64,000 bases of DNA from Burkholderia sp. SRS-W-2-2016 (GTDB taxonomy: Bacteria > Pseudomonadota > Gammaproteobacteria > Burkholderiales > Burkholderiaceae): the NCBI RefSeq assembly GCF_001931485.1, contig NZ_MSDV01000062.1, forward strand, positions 36,824-100,823. The letters run 5' to 3'. The position numbers and the translations under genes were made by a program. The notes beneath the pieces are model-generated. The model was not told the DNA's origin. It saw nothing but the letters and a program-made list of their open reading frames with translations, and did no database searches. Numbering within the stretch: position 1 is the first letter of the stretch; the number at the start of each line of letters is the position of its first letter. Of the stretch, positions 16,990 to 24,540 are shown one piece after another.

Positions 16990-17916
16990 TCAGGCGTAGG
17001 ACGGTTGCTGCGCGAAGCTGACGCCGCGTGCGTTGCGCTCGACCCTGCGGTTGTGCCCGAATCGATCCTCGCCGGATACGAGCACGACGCCGAACTTGTC
17101 GAGCGAGATCTTGCTGCCGTATTCGTCGACGGTATCGGTCCCCGGGTACACCTTGACCGCGGCCGGCACGTAGCGGCTTGCGTATCCGAGCCGGGTCTGG
17201 TCGACCGTGGAGTTCGGGAACGACGAGTGCATCAGCGTCGACCAGAAGATCACGAACTGGCCAGGCTTCATCACGATTGACACGGCCTTGCTCTCGTCGG
17301 GCTTCCAGTCAGGATCCTTCTGCAGGCTGCGATAGTCGTAGCCGAAGAAGCCGCGCTTGATGCCGTCCTTCTCGAGAACGTTGATGTTGGACGGATCGAA
17401 TTGCATCTTCTTCGATTCGTCATAAAACATCTCTTCGTGCGTGCCCGGCACGAACCGCAGGCAGCCGTTTTCCTCGTTCGCGTCGGTCAGGGCCGTCCAT
17501 ACCGTGATCGCGCCACCGAACCGCTGGTCGCCCGGCCACACGATTTGCGGCTGCCCCGACGCATGCGCGAACGTGTCGGCCTGGTGCCAGTCGGTCCCTT
17601 CGTCGCCGGGATATTTCGGGAACATCTCCGAGCGCCAGCAGATTACGTCGGGGCCGAGAATCGAGTTGAGTCGCTGGACGATTTCCTGCCGGCCGATATG
17701 TTCACTGAGTAGATTGACGTCGAGGTGGCGATCGTAATTGGCGATCGGGCTCGTTGCCGGCAGGTCGTAGACCGCGTGTTCGCGATCGAACAGCTGGGCA
17801 CGAATGGTTTTGTAACGCTCCCGCGCTTCCTCCGGCGAATAGAGGGTGAATGGGCCGATGTAGCCTTGCGCGCGAAAGGTGGCGATCTGCTCGGGCGTCA
17901 GTCGAAAGTTTTGCAT
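16990..17916 (-). CDS. Non-heme Fe(II)/2-oxoglutarate halogenase, SyrB2 type
   Basis: A 308-residue enzyme very like SyrB2 and CytC3, which chlorinate aliphatic carbons of amino acids held on a carrier protein. The diagnostic site is YPGDEGTDWHQADTF: His111-Gln-Ala113, where the usual iron-binding Asp is Ala, leaving room for chloride. The second iron ligand is His230 in IFWSTLMHSSFPN and the 2-oxoglutarate-region arginine is Arg248 in YASRYVP. Other family strings include VKPG-like MKPGQF and IKRGFFGYDYRSLQ. AGGAG lies seven bases before the ATG. It lies between two carrier proteins, next to the adenylation domain, as in syringomycin and coronamic acid pathways. I predict chlorination of a valine-like aminoacyl thioester. 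Confidence 0.93.
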   Translation of the reverse strand: MQNFRLTPEQIATFRAQGYIGPFTLYSPEEARERYKTIRAQLFDREHAVYDLPATSPIANYDRHLDVNLLSEHIGRQEIVQRLNSILGPDVICWRSEMFPKYPGDEGTDWHQADTFAHASGQPQIVWPGDQRFGGAITVWTALTDANEENGCLRFVPGTHEEMFYDESKKMQFDPSNINVLEKDGIKRGFFGYDYRSLQKDPDWKPDESKAVSIVMKPGQFVIFWSTLMHSSFPNSTVDQTRLGYASRYVPAAVKVYPGTDTVDEYGSKISLDKFGVVLVSGEDRFGHNRRVERNARGVSFAQQPSYA

Positions 17917-17994
17917 GGAAGTGCTCCTGGTCGAATCGATGAAATGCGTCCGCTTCGAATGGACAAAGCGGTGTTCGGGAAGTGACGGACGCGC

Positions 17995-18240
17995 TTACGC
18001 GAGTTCGGCGGCCGCTGCTTCGTAGATGCCGGCCCAGCCGTCAACCGTGGGCGCGGCCATCAGCTTGCTGGTCGGCACCCGTACCTGCAGCCGGGTTTCG
18101 ATCTGGATCTGCAGTTCGACGATCGTCAACGAGCTGGCGCCACGGTTGAAGAAATCCTCGTCGCCGCGCAGGTCGGCGAAGCCAAGCGTGTCCCGGCAGG
18201 TCAAGGCGATCATGTCGGGGATGGCAATCTTTTCAGTCAT
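17995..18240 (-). CDS. Stand-alone peptidyl carrier protein (loading)
   Basis: An 81-residue carrier protein. The attachment motif is DEDFFNRGASSLTIVELQ with Ser37 as the phosphopantetheine site; the usual GG is GA here. The following IQIETRLQVRVPTSKLMAAPTV is typical of NRPS carriers. It lies 15 bases after the adenylation-domain stop (GGAG upstream of its ATG), so it is probably the domain loaded by that enzyme and the substrate platform for the halogenase. Confidence 0.88.
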   Translation of the reverse strand: MTEKIAIPDMIALTCRDTLGFADLRGDEDFFNRGASSLTIVELQIQIETRLQVRVPTSKLMAAPTVDGWAGIYEAAAAELA

Positions 18241-18255
18241 ATGTTCTCCAGATTT

Positions 18256-19770
18256 TCAGATGGGACTTGCGAGTCGGAACCGATCGACCTTGCCGTTCGC
18301 GTTGACCGGAAGTTCGGCACACACGGCGATGGCGTCGGGAATCATGAAGCCGGGCACCAGCTTGCGCAGTTCACTGCGTATGAACGCCGACATGTTGTCG
18401 CGCTGCTCGTTGGTCTGGACCGTGGCGACCAGCGACTTTTCGCCGTTCCGGTCTTCGCGGACCTGGACGACGCATTCCTCGACACACGGCAAGCGCGAGA
18501 CGAGTTGCTGCACCTCGTCGAGGCTGACGCGGTAGCCTCGGATCTTCGTAAGCCGGTCTCGCCGACCGATGAATTCGAGCGTGCCGTCCGTACGGCGCCG
18601 GACGATGTCGCCGGTGCGGTAGAGCAGGCCGGCCCCCAACGGATCCGGTACGAAAGACGCGCGTGTCGCGTCGGGTCGGTTCAGATAGCCGAGTGCGACG
18701 CCGTCGCCGCCGGCGTAGAGTTCTCCTTCCTGCCCGTCGGGAACGGCCGCGAGATCGCCATCGCCGCGGGCGACGAGCACCGACGTGCCGGTCACGGGCC
18801 TGCCGATCGGGACGGTGCCGTCGGGCCGGTTGTCGCGGGTCATCACGTGGCAACAGGTGAACGTCGTGTTTTCGGTCGGGCCGTATCCGTTGACGACGGT
18901 GATGCCGGGGAAGGCATCGAGAACGGCGTTGACCGCGTCCGCCTGCAGGACGTCGCCGCCCGCGAGCAGGACACGCAGGCCGGTCAGCATGGTCGGATAG
19001 CGGCGTACGACCAGATGAAACAGCGCAGCGGTCAGCCACATCACGCTGACGCGCTCGTCGCGAATCAGCAGTGAAACGAGGTTCGGATCGAAGATCGCGC
19101 TGTCGTACACCACGAGACGCGCGCCATTGAGCAGTGCGCCCCAGATCTCGAACGTCGACGCATCGAAGGTGATTGGGGACAGCAGCAGGAACGTGTCGTC
19201 CGGCTGGATCGCGATGTAGTTCGGTCGGTCTACGAGCCGCACGACGCCGCGATGCGGAACGACGACCCCTTTCGGCTTGCCGGTGCTTCCGGACGTAAAC
19301 ATCACGTAGGCCGGTGCGTCGCCGCCGTGCGAAGCGACAGGCGGCGGCTCATCGCCCGGTCCGTCGCCCGGTCCGTCGGCCGGGAGATCGGCGATATGCA
19401 GGACCGACAGTTCCAGATCGCGCAGCGTGTCGTCGCCGGCGGCGGCGATCGCGTGCCGCGCCGCGCTGTCGCGTGCGTATGCGTGCTTGACTGTCTCCGG
19501 ATAGTTCGGATCGAGCGGGACGAAGACCGCACCGAGCTTGACGATCGCCAGCATCGCGATCACGGCGTTCGCGCAGCGCGGCAGCATCAGCAGCACGGAT
19601 GCGCCCTGCGTGACGCCTTGCCGCGCAAGCACCGCGGCAAGGCGGTTCGCGCACCGGTCGAGTTCGCGGTAGGTGAGGGGCGCCGCGTGCTGCGTTCCTG
19701 CCAGTGCGATGCGCTCCGGCGTACGGCGCACCCGCTCGGCGAAACGGCCGTCGATGGTCGAGAGGTTCAT
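18256..19770 (-). CDS. Stand-alone NRPS adenylation domain, valine-like specificity code
   Basis: A 504-residue amino-acid adenylating enzyme. Core motifs are present: A3 YVMFTSGSTGKPKGV, A4 LLSPITFDASTFEIW, A5 NGYGPTENTTF, A7 LLYRTGDIVRRR, A8 RRDRLTKIRGYRVSLDEVQ and A10 NANGKVDR with Lys494. Aligning by eye to GrsA gives the pocket code D-A-F-W-L-G-G-T-F-K, one residue from the known valine code with Ile at position 5. So it probably activates L-valine or a near relative such as 2-aminobutyrate or isoleucine. Its ATG overlaps the transferase stop as ATGA. It lacks a fused thiolation domain, unlike SyrB1. Confidence 0.9.
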   Translation of the reverse strand: MNLSTIDGRFAERVRRTPERIALAGTQHAAPLTYRELDRCANRLAAVLARQGVTQGASVLLMLPRCANAVIAMLAIVKLGAVFVPLDPNYPETVKHAYARDSAARHAIAAAGDDTLRDLELSVLHIADLPADGPGDGPGDEPPPVASHGGDAPAYVMFTSGSTGKPKGVVVPHRGVVRLVDRPNYIAIQPDDTFLLLSPITFDASTFEIWGALLNGARLVVYDSAIFDPNLVSLLIRDERVSVMWLTAALFHLVVRRYPTMLTGLRVLLAGGDVLQADAVNAVLDAFPGITVVNGYGPTENTTFTCCHVMTRDNRPDGTVPIGRPVTGTSVLVARGDGDLAAVPDGQEGELYAGGDGVALGYLNRPDATRASFVPDPLGAGLLYRTGDIVRRRTDGTLEFIGRRDRLTKIRGYRVSLDEVQQLVSRLPCVEECVVQVREDRNGEKSLVATVQTNEQRDNMSAFIRSELRKLVPGFMIPDAIAVCAELPVNANGKVDRFRLASPI

Positions 19771-20627
19771 TGGACAGGTTCCGATCGGTTGGCTTGCGTT
19801 CCGAAGAATTGCAGCAGCGTGTCCGTCATGGCCGGCGGAGCGCGACACAGCTCATAGTGGTCGCCATCGAACTCGTGTACGCCTGTCGCGTCCGGCAGGT
19901 GCGACACGATGATGTGCGCGCTTTCCGGGAGTACCTGCCGATCGCTTCGCGTCGCGATCACGAGCGTCGGCTGCGTCACAGTTGCGGCTTCGTCGAGGAA
20001 ATCGGTGCGCCGGTATGCCACGTAGTTCAGCCCGTAGCGGTGCAGGTGCGCCGCGCTCGAGAACGGCACCGAGATGAACGAGTGGAATTCGGATTGGGGC
20101 GCGCCGCGGCTGGACGAGATCTTGTCGAACAGCATGCCGGCCATTTCCTTGCTCGCCGCCGCGACGGGAAGGAGCGCGTCCACTTCGCGCTGGAAACTGC
20201 TCGGCGGACAGACCGACGGCTTCAGCATGAATTCACCGCACACCAGCGCGAGCCGGCGCACGCTGTCCGGGTAGCGGGCGGCGGCCAGCAGGCCGACGCC
20301 GGCGCCGGAGCAGTAGCCGATCACGTCGATCGAGCCGGCGTAACCGACGCAGTCGTTAGCATGCGCGGCGACCGTTACGAAATCGCGCACGTGATATTCG
20401 ACGTCGAATGCGTCGTCTCTCGCGTCGTCCTGCAGGTCGAGCACGAACCGCGATTCCCACGTGATCACGTTGAAATGCGGCTCGAGCGAGTCACACAGTC
20501 GTTCAGCCATCGCATGACGCACGCCGAACGGCAAGACGAGCATCAGGTTGCGCCGGCCGGTCGAGCGCTTCGTATGAAACACTCGCAGGGGCCGACCGTC
20601 GAAGGCAGGAATGGTCTCTTGCTGCAT
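19767..20627 (-). CDS. Alpha/beta-hydrolase aminoacyl transferase with Cys nucleophile (SyrC/CmaE-like)
   Basis: A 286-residue alpha/beta-hydrolase in which the nucleophile elbow is DVIGYCSGAGVG: Cys106 replaces the usual Ser. SyrC and CmaE, which shuttle chlorinated or other aminoacyl groups between carrier proteins, also use Cys at this position. The rest of the triad is likely Asp in ATRSDRQV and His in FDGDHYELCR. It is co-translated with the adenylation domain and near the halogenase and two carriers, which supports transfer from one carrier to the other rather than ester hydrolysis. Confidence 0.82.
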   Translation of the reverse strand: MQQETIPAFDGRPLRVFHTKRSTGRRNLMLVLPFGVRHAMAERLCDSLEPHFNVITWESRFVLDLQDDARDDAFDVEYHVRDFVTVAAHANDCVGYAGSIDVIGYCSGAGVGLLAAARYPDSVRRLALVCGEFMLKPSVCPPSSFQREVDALLPVAAASKEMAGMLFDKISSSRGAPQSEFHSFISVPFSSAAHLHRYGLNYVAYRRTDFLDEAATVTQPTLVIATRSDRQVLPESAHIIVSHLPDATGVHEFDGDHYELCRAPPAMTDTLLQFFGTQANRSEPVQ

Positions 20628-20688
20628 GGCGCGATATCGTATTGAAGGGACGTTGGGACCGGAGCCGGCCGTGCGATCCGGCCTGATC

Positions 20689-21294
20689 TCAACTCGGCGT
20701 GGTCGTGCGCGGGCAGTCGACACCCAGCGCCGCGCAGGTGATTTCGTCGATCTCGATCCAGCACGCGAACACCGGCTTCCCGTCGACGATCTGCGGCGGC
20801 GCGGCACGGTGCGCGTGAACGTTCAGACGCATCAGCAGCCGTTCGACGCCGAGCGGCGACACCGTGATGAGGCGCCGAACGCCGTTGGACCGCGCGAACC
20901 GGACCACGTCCGCGAGCAATGTGCGGGTGTTCGCATGGGCGCGCCGCAGGGCGATGGAATCGGCGCCGAGGATGCATGATGAAAAGCGGGAGAGTTCCCA
21001 GATATGGGGCGAATCCGGAATCGGCACCGTGCCCATCAGCCCGGGGAAAATCTCGCTCAACAGGTACGGCCGATTCGTCGGTAGCAGGCGGGCGCACGAA
21101 CAGATGGCGCCGCTTTCATCGCGACCGAAAATATAGATTGTGTCCGCTCGATCGAATTGATCGAACTCCTGCTGATTGGCTACCGGAAGCTGCCAGCCGA
21201 GCTTCTCGATGAATATGGCGTGTCGGTACGATGCGAGTGCCGCAAGGTTCGAAGGGGACAGTTGTGACGCGTTTCCGATAGTGGTCTTGTGCAT
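20689..21294 (-). CDS. luxI: Acyl-homoserine lactone synthase (LuxI family)
   Basis: A 201-residue autoinducer synthase that would make an acyl-homoserine lactone from SAM and an acyl-ACP. The family's invariant residues can be placed: Arg24, Phe28 and Trp34 in YRHAIFIEKLGW, Asp45 and Asp48 in FDQFDRADT, Arg69, Phe83, and Glu100 and Arg103 in WELSRFSS. GGAG lies eight bases before the ATG. A lux box is centred about 62 bases upstream, overlapping the 3' end of the rsaM-like gene, which points to autoinduction. Acyl chain length is not predictable. Confidence 0.93.
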   Translation of the reverse strand: MHKTTIGNASQLSPSNLAALASYRHAIFIEKLGWQLPVANQQEFDQFDRADTIYIFGRDESGAICSCARLLPTNRPYLLSEIFPGLMGTVPIPDSPHIWELSRFSSCILGADSIALRRAHANTRTLLADVVRFARSNGVRRLITVSPLGVERLLMRLNVHAHRAAPPQIVDGKPVFACWIEIDEITCAALGVDCPRTTTPS

Positions 21295-21316
21295 GCGTGA
21301 ACTCCAATGGACGTAC

Positions 21317-21329
21317 GCATTAAATGCGA
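21317..21329. promoter_or_regulatory. -10-region palindrome of the luxI promoter
   Basis: CGCATT-A-AATGCG is a perfect dyad which, on the minus strand, includes TTTAAT at the place expected for a -10 element given the lux box at 21349-21364. Confidence 0.35.
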
Positions 21330-21348
21330 AATGGAGGGCGCGTCGAAA

Positions 21349-21364
21349 CTGCAATTTGTTACAG
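21349..21364 (-). promoter_or_regulatory. lux box upstream of luxI
   Basis: The plus strand reads CTGCAATTTGTTACAG, a 16-base CTG-N10-CAG dyad. Its centre is 62 bases before the luxI start, so activation at about -42 would leave a leader near 20 bases. It shares 12 of 16 bases with the box at 22148-22163. It overlaps the rsaM-like stop codon. Confidence 0.7.
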
Positions 21365-21781
21365 GACCGGCAAGGCCAGATGCGCGTGGACACCGGCAGT
21401 CCACGGCAGCGTATTGATCCATTTCTCGAGCAGGGATCGGGTGTGTTCGGGGCCGACATCGTAGCCTCGTGCGCAGACGATCATCACGTTGGTGGTGACG
21501 CTGTTCGGAAACATGCGGCAAGTTCGGTCGCGAGTCGTCAACCACGACCAGCCAAAGGTGATCGGCGGTCTCCAGTTGGTATCGATCCATTCGCAATGGC
21601 CTGCGTGGCATGCGGGCAGGCCGAGATCCCATGCGTCGCTCAGTACGCCTTCGTCGCGTGCGGCATAGAGCAGGCCGAGCGTAATCGATGCGAGCTGTGT
21701 GATGGTCACGCGGACGTATCCGTCGTGGGAAGACGTGTCGAAGAATGCCGGCATCGCATGTCCGTCGGATTTCAGGTCCAA
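21359..21781 (-). CDS. RsaM-like negative regulator of AHL synthesis (DUF4902)
   Basis: About 140 residues. It matches my recollection of the DUF4902/RsaM family that lies beside luxI genes in Burkholderia and Pseudomonas and dampens AHL production: HDGYVRVTITQLASITL near the N terminus, HCEWIDTNWRPPITFGWSW in the middle, and TTNVMIVCARGYDVG with a C-terminal LLEKWINTLPW. A TTG start at 21781 is chosen because AGGAG lies seven bases upstream; the TTG at 21787 is too close to it. Position directly before luxI is the main support, so a moderate confidence is given. Confidence 0.72.
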   Translation of the reverse strand: MDLKSDGHAMPAFFDTSSHDGYVRVTITQLASITLGLLYAARDEGVLSDAWDLGLPACHAGHCEWIDTNWRPPITFGWSWLTTRDRTCRMFPNSVTTNVMIVCARGYDVGPEHTRSLLEKWINTLPWTAGVHAHLALPVL

Positions 21782-22288
21782 GAGCAATCTCCTTGCTTGG
21801 CGTGTGCGCCGGTCGATGCACGCATGGCGCGCGAACGCTGACCGTTACCTTCAAACACGGACGGACGACTGGCCGGCCAGCGTCGCCGTGGCTCGTCGGA
21901 AGCAGAAAGGCATCGATGCGGAGCGAATCGGCCGCGCGACAGGAAGTAGCCGTTGGCGCGACGATGTGCGGTGTGATGCCGGAGGTGATCCGGCTGAATC
22001 GCAGTGATCCGGACAGGATTAGTTCGGACACCAAAGGTGCAATGATGGCTCGACATCCGCGACGATGTAGCTGCGCGGACTCGATGCCGTGAATGAGTTT
22101 GGCAGACATTCTGCGGCCATCGGTGGCGGCGCACAATCGCTTTCATCCTGCAAAAAGCTACAGCTGACGATCGGTGCAGGATATCTGCATCATCGCGACA
22201 GACGTATTGGCCAGCCACGTGATGGCATGGGCTGACGCGGGCACTAACAACCCGGTGGACCGCGGCGAAGCGACAAAGGGAGCGTGGC
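21782..22288. other. Divergent control region between the two arms of the cluster
   Basis: This 507-base stretch separates the minus-strand arm from the plus-strand arm. I see no coding region. It contains the lux box at 22148-22163 and presumably promoters for the rsaM-like gene and the GNAT-led operon. TATCTG at 22182-22187 could be the -10 element of the latter. Confidence 0.6.
22148..22163 (+). promoter_or_regulatory. lux box upstream of the GNAT-to-cupin operon
   Basis: CTGCAAAAAGCTACAG is a CTG-N10-CAG dyad, 12 of 16 bases identical to the luxI box. It is 126 bases before the GTG start of the GNAT gene, so it most likely drives the plus-strand arm. Confidence 0.65.
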
Positions 22289-22972
22289 GTGATCGACGTA
22301 GCGGATATTGAAGTACGAGATTTTGATAGCGCCGACATCGACGGCTTCATAGCGTACTGGTACGACGGCGGCGACGACCATCTGATCGAAATGGGCGTCG
22401 ATCCGGCGCGGCTGCCCGGCCGCCGGCAGATGCGCGACATGCTTGCGCTCAATATCGAGCGTGACAGGAGTGACGGCGTGCCGCGCAACGCGATCCTCAG
22501 CGTCGCGCTGAAAGGACAGACCGTCGGCGTGCACGAACTCACGCATCTGGAACCGCGCGCCGGGGCGGCGCCAGGACGGTACGTCAGCGGCGTCATGCAT
22601 GCGCATATCTGGAGCCCGGAGCATCGGCGACTCGGCATCGGTATCGTGTCGTACGTGAAGGCGATGGGGGCGTTTTTTACGCGCTTCTCGCTCGATTCGA
22701 TCCGGTTCGAGTCGCCGGCCGACAACGTGGGTGCCAATCGGGTCAAGACACGGCTCGGCATCGCTGCGCAGGGAGAGGGCGTGTTCGATCTGCCGATCCT
22801 GCGCACGCCGCTGCGTACGGTCAGGTATAGCGTGACGCCGGATCAGCTTCCGTCCATCACCGCGCGCATGGAAGCGTTGTGGGAAGCCCGCCGGCACGGC
22901 GGCTTGGCTGCGTCGCGCGAGCGGCCAGCGCGTGCGCGATCGACGAACCCAATCTCGACCCGAATGCCATGA
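22289..22972 (+). CDS. GNAT-family N-acetyltransferase
   Basis: A 227-residue GNAT protein. The acetyl-CoA binding area is seen around VMHAHIWSPEHRRLGIGIVS (a variant of the R/Q-x-x-G-x-G/A loop), followed by FTRFSLDSIRFESPADNVGANRVKTRLG, typical of RimJ/RimL-like members. GTG start with AAGGGAG six bases upstream. Its stop overlaps the thioesterase start (ATGA). In this pathway it could acetylate an amino intermediate for self-protection, later removed by the aspartoacylase-like enzyme; that pairing is inference. Confidence 0.75.
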   Translation: MIDVADIEVRDFDSADIDGFIAYWYDGGDDHLIEMGVDPARLPGRRQMRDMLALNIERDRSDGVPRNAILSVALKGQTVGVHELTHLEPRAGAAPGRYVSGVMHAHIWSPEHRRLGIGIVSYVKAMGAFFTRFSLDSIRFESPADNVGANRVKTRLGIAAQGEGVFDLPILRTPLRTVRYSVTPDQLPSITARMEALWEARRHGGLAASRERPARARSTNPISTRMP

Positions 22973-23721
22973 CCGCGGCCGCAGCGTTGAAAGTCTTCTT
23001 GCCGGTCCGCGCGCCGCGCATCCGGCTCGTGTGCTGCTCTTACGCGGGCGGCAACGCGTCTGCGTACGCCAATTGGCATGCGTGGTTGCCGGACGACGTC
23101 GAAGTGTGTGCGGTCGAATTGCCCGGGCGCGGCGCACGGCTGCGCGAGCCGCCGTTGCGGACGATGAGCGCGCTCGCCGACCATGTCATGGCAAGTCTGC
23201 TGCCAATCGCCGACTCGGGCGTCGTGCTGTTCGGACACAGCATGGGCGGCGCGCTGGCGCTTGAGCTGGCGAACCGGCTCGCCGATCTCGGCGTACCTCC
23301 GGCCGCGCTTGCGGTGTCCGGATGCGCAGCGCCGCATTTACCGTCGCGACGCCGGCGCCGGCTGCACGATCTGCCGCGCGACGAGCTGGTGCGGGAATTG
23401 AATCTACTGGAAGGTCTGCCCGCCGGGATGCTGGATGCCGATGCCTTCATCGATCTGTTCCTGCCGACGATTCGTGCGGACCTCGAGTGCCGGGAAACCT
23501 GGCGTGCGGCGATTCGAGCGATGCCGGTCCCGATCCATGTGCTCGCCGGCGCCGACGATGCATTGGTCGCACTCGACGATCTGGGCGAGTGGCAACGGTA
23601 TTCGTCGTTGCCGGTCAGCGTGCGGGTGTTCGGCGGCGAGCATTTCTTTATCGATTCGCATCGCGCGGCGGTGCTGGCGCATTTGTGCGACATCGTCGCG
23701 GAACCGTCGGCGGTGCGGTGA
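22969..23721 (+). CDS. Type II thioesterase
   Basis: A 250-residue stand-alone thioesterase of the GrsT/TEII group, which clears misloaded carrier proteins or releases products. Seen are LVCCSYAGGNASAYANW, PGRGARLREPP, the nucleophile elbow VLFGHSMGGALALELA and the catalytic His in FGGEHFFID. The ATG overlaps the GNAT stop. The C-terminal lid sequence is ordinary. Confidence 0.9.
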   Translation: MTAAAALKVFLPVRAPRIRLVCCSYAGGNASAYANWHAWLPDDVEVCAVELPGRGARLREPPLRTMSALADHVMASLLPIADSGVVLFGHSMGGALALELANRLADLGVPPAALAVSGCAAPHLPSRRRRRLHDLPRDELVRELNLLEGLPAGMLDADAFIDLFLPTIRADLECRETWRAAIRAMPVPIHVLAGADDALVALDDLGEWQRYSSLPVSVRVFGGEHFFIDSHRAAVLAHLCDIVAEPSAVR

Positions 23722-23781
23722 AACGCGCAGCGGCGTCGAGCGCAGAACGAACGGCCTAGAAGACTAACCAGGAGAGGACAA

Positions 23782-24540
23782 GTGGAGATCACCCAGGCGG
23801 CATCCCCGGTCATCGGGAGACATGCGGTTAGGACGCCGGAGGATTTTAGAAACATGCCCGAAGAATACCGGACGCTCGCCACGCATCTGATGATGGTGCA
23901 TACGGAGGGTGAACTGACCGGAGCGGACGACTACACGCAGGTGTTCTACAACCTTGCGCCGAATGCCTACGAGAAATTTGTCTGTTGCGAACGCGCGGCC
24001 GAGGAAGTGCACCACTACGAACTGAGTGCCCAGGTGCTGGCGGACCTGAACGTCGATGCGAGCGGGATGCTGACGCAGCATTTCCAGACGCGTCCGTATT
24101 ATGCGAACGAACTGGTTCGCGGGGTGCGGAACTGGATGGAACGCGGCATCTTCTCGTTCCTGGGCGAGGCGGTCGTGCTCGAGCATCTGCTTGAGTTTCA
24201 GGAATCGAGCTACGCGCCGTTCAGCGAGATTTTCGTCAAGCAGATCATCAAGGACGAACACGTGCACGTCGCGCACGGGTTCCGCATCATTCGTGACGCA
24301 TGCGCGTCCGACGCGGGGCGGCACCAGGCCCAGCAGGCGCTCGATCGTCTGTGGCCGCATGTTCTTGGGCTGTTCGGTCGCGACGAGTCGAAGCGGTCCG
24401 CGTTGTACGTGAAGTGGGGGCTGCGCAAGACGACGAACGGCGAGCTGCGACGCCATTTCGTCAGCAAGATACTGCCGAAACTGGCCGCGCTCGGGCTCGT
24501 GGTGCCGGAGATGGCGTTCCGCAACGGGGCGTTGTCATGA
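23782..24540 (+). CDS. Ferritin-like diiron oxygenase (PaaA-like fold)
   Basis: A 252-residue helical protein with a carboxylate-bridged diiron pattern: Glu43, Glu74-x2-His77 (RAAEEVHHYE), Glu129/134 and Glu159-x2-His162 (IKDEHVHVAHG). This matches ferritin-like oxygenases related to the catalytic subunit of phenylacetyl-CoA epoxygenase. No reductase or partner subunit is next to it, so it is unlikely to be a Paa enzyme. GTG start with GGAGAGG upstream. It overlaps the radical SAM gene by four bases (ATGA), suggesting joint action. Possible reactions include N-oxygenation, hydroxylation or desaturation. Confidence 0.7.
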   Translation: MEITQAASPVIGRHAVRTPEDFRNMPEEYRTLATHLMMVHTEGELTGADDYTQVFYNLAPNAYEKFVCCERAAEEVHHYELSAQVLADLNVDASGMLTQHFQTRPYYANELVRGVRNWMERGIFSFLGEAVVLEHLLEFQESSYAPFSEIFVKQIIKDEHVHVAHGFRIIRDACASDAGRHQAQQALDRLWPHVLGLFGRDESKRSALYVKWGLRKTTNGELRRHFVSKILPKLAALGLVVPEMAFRNGALS

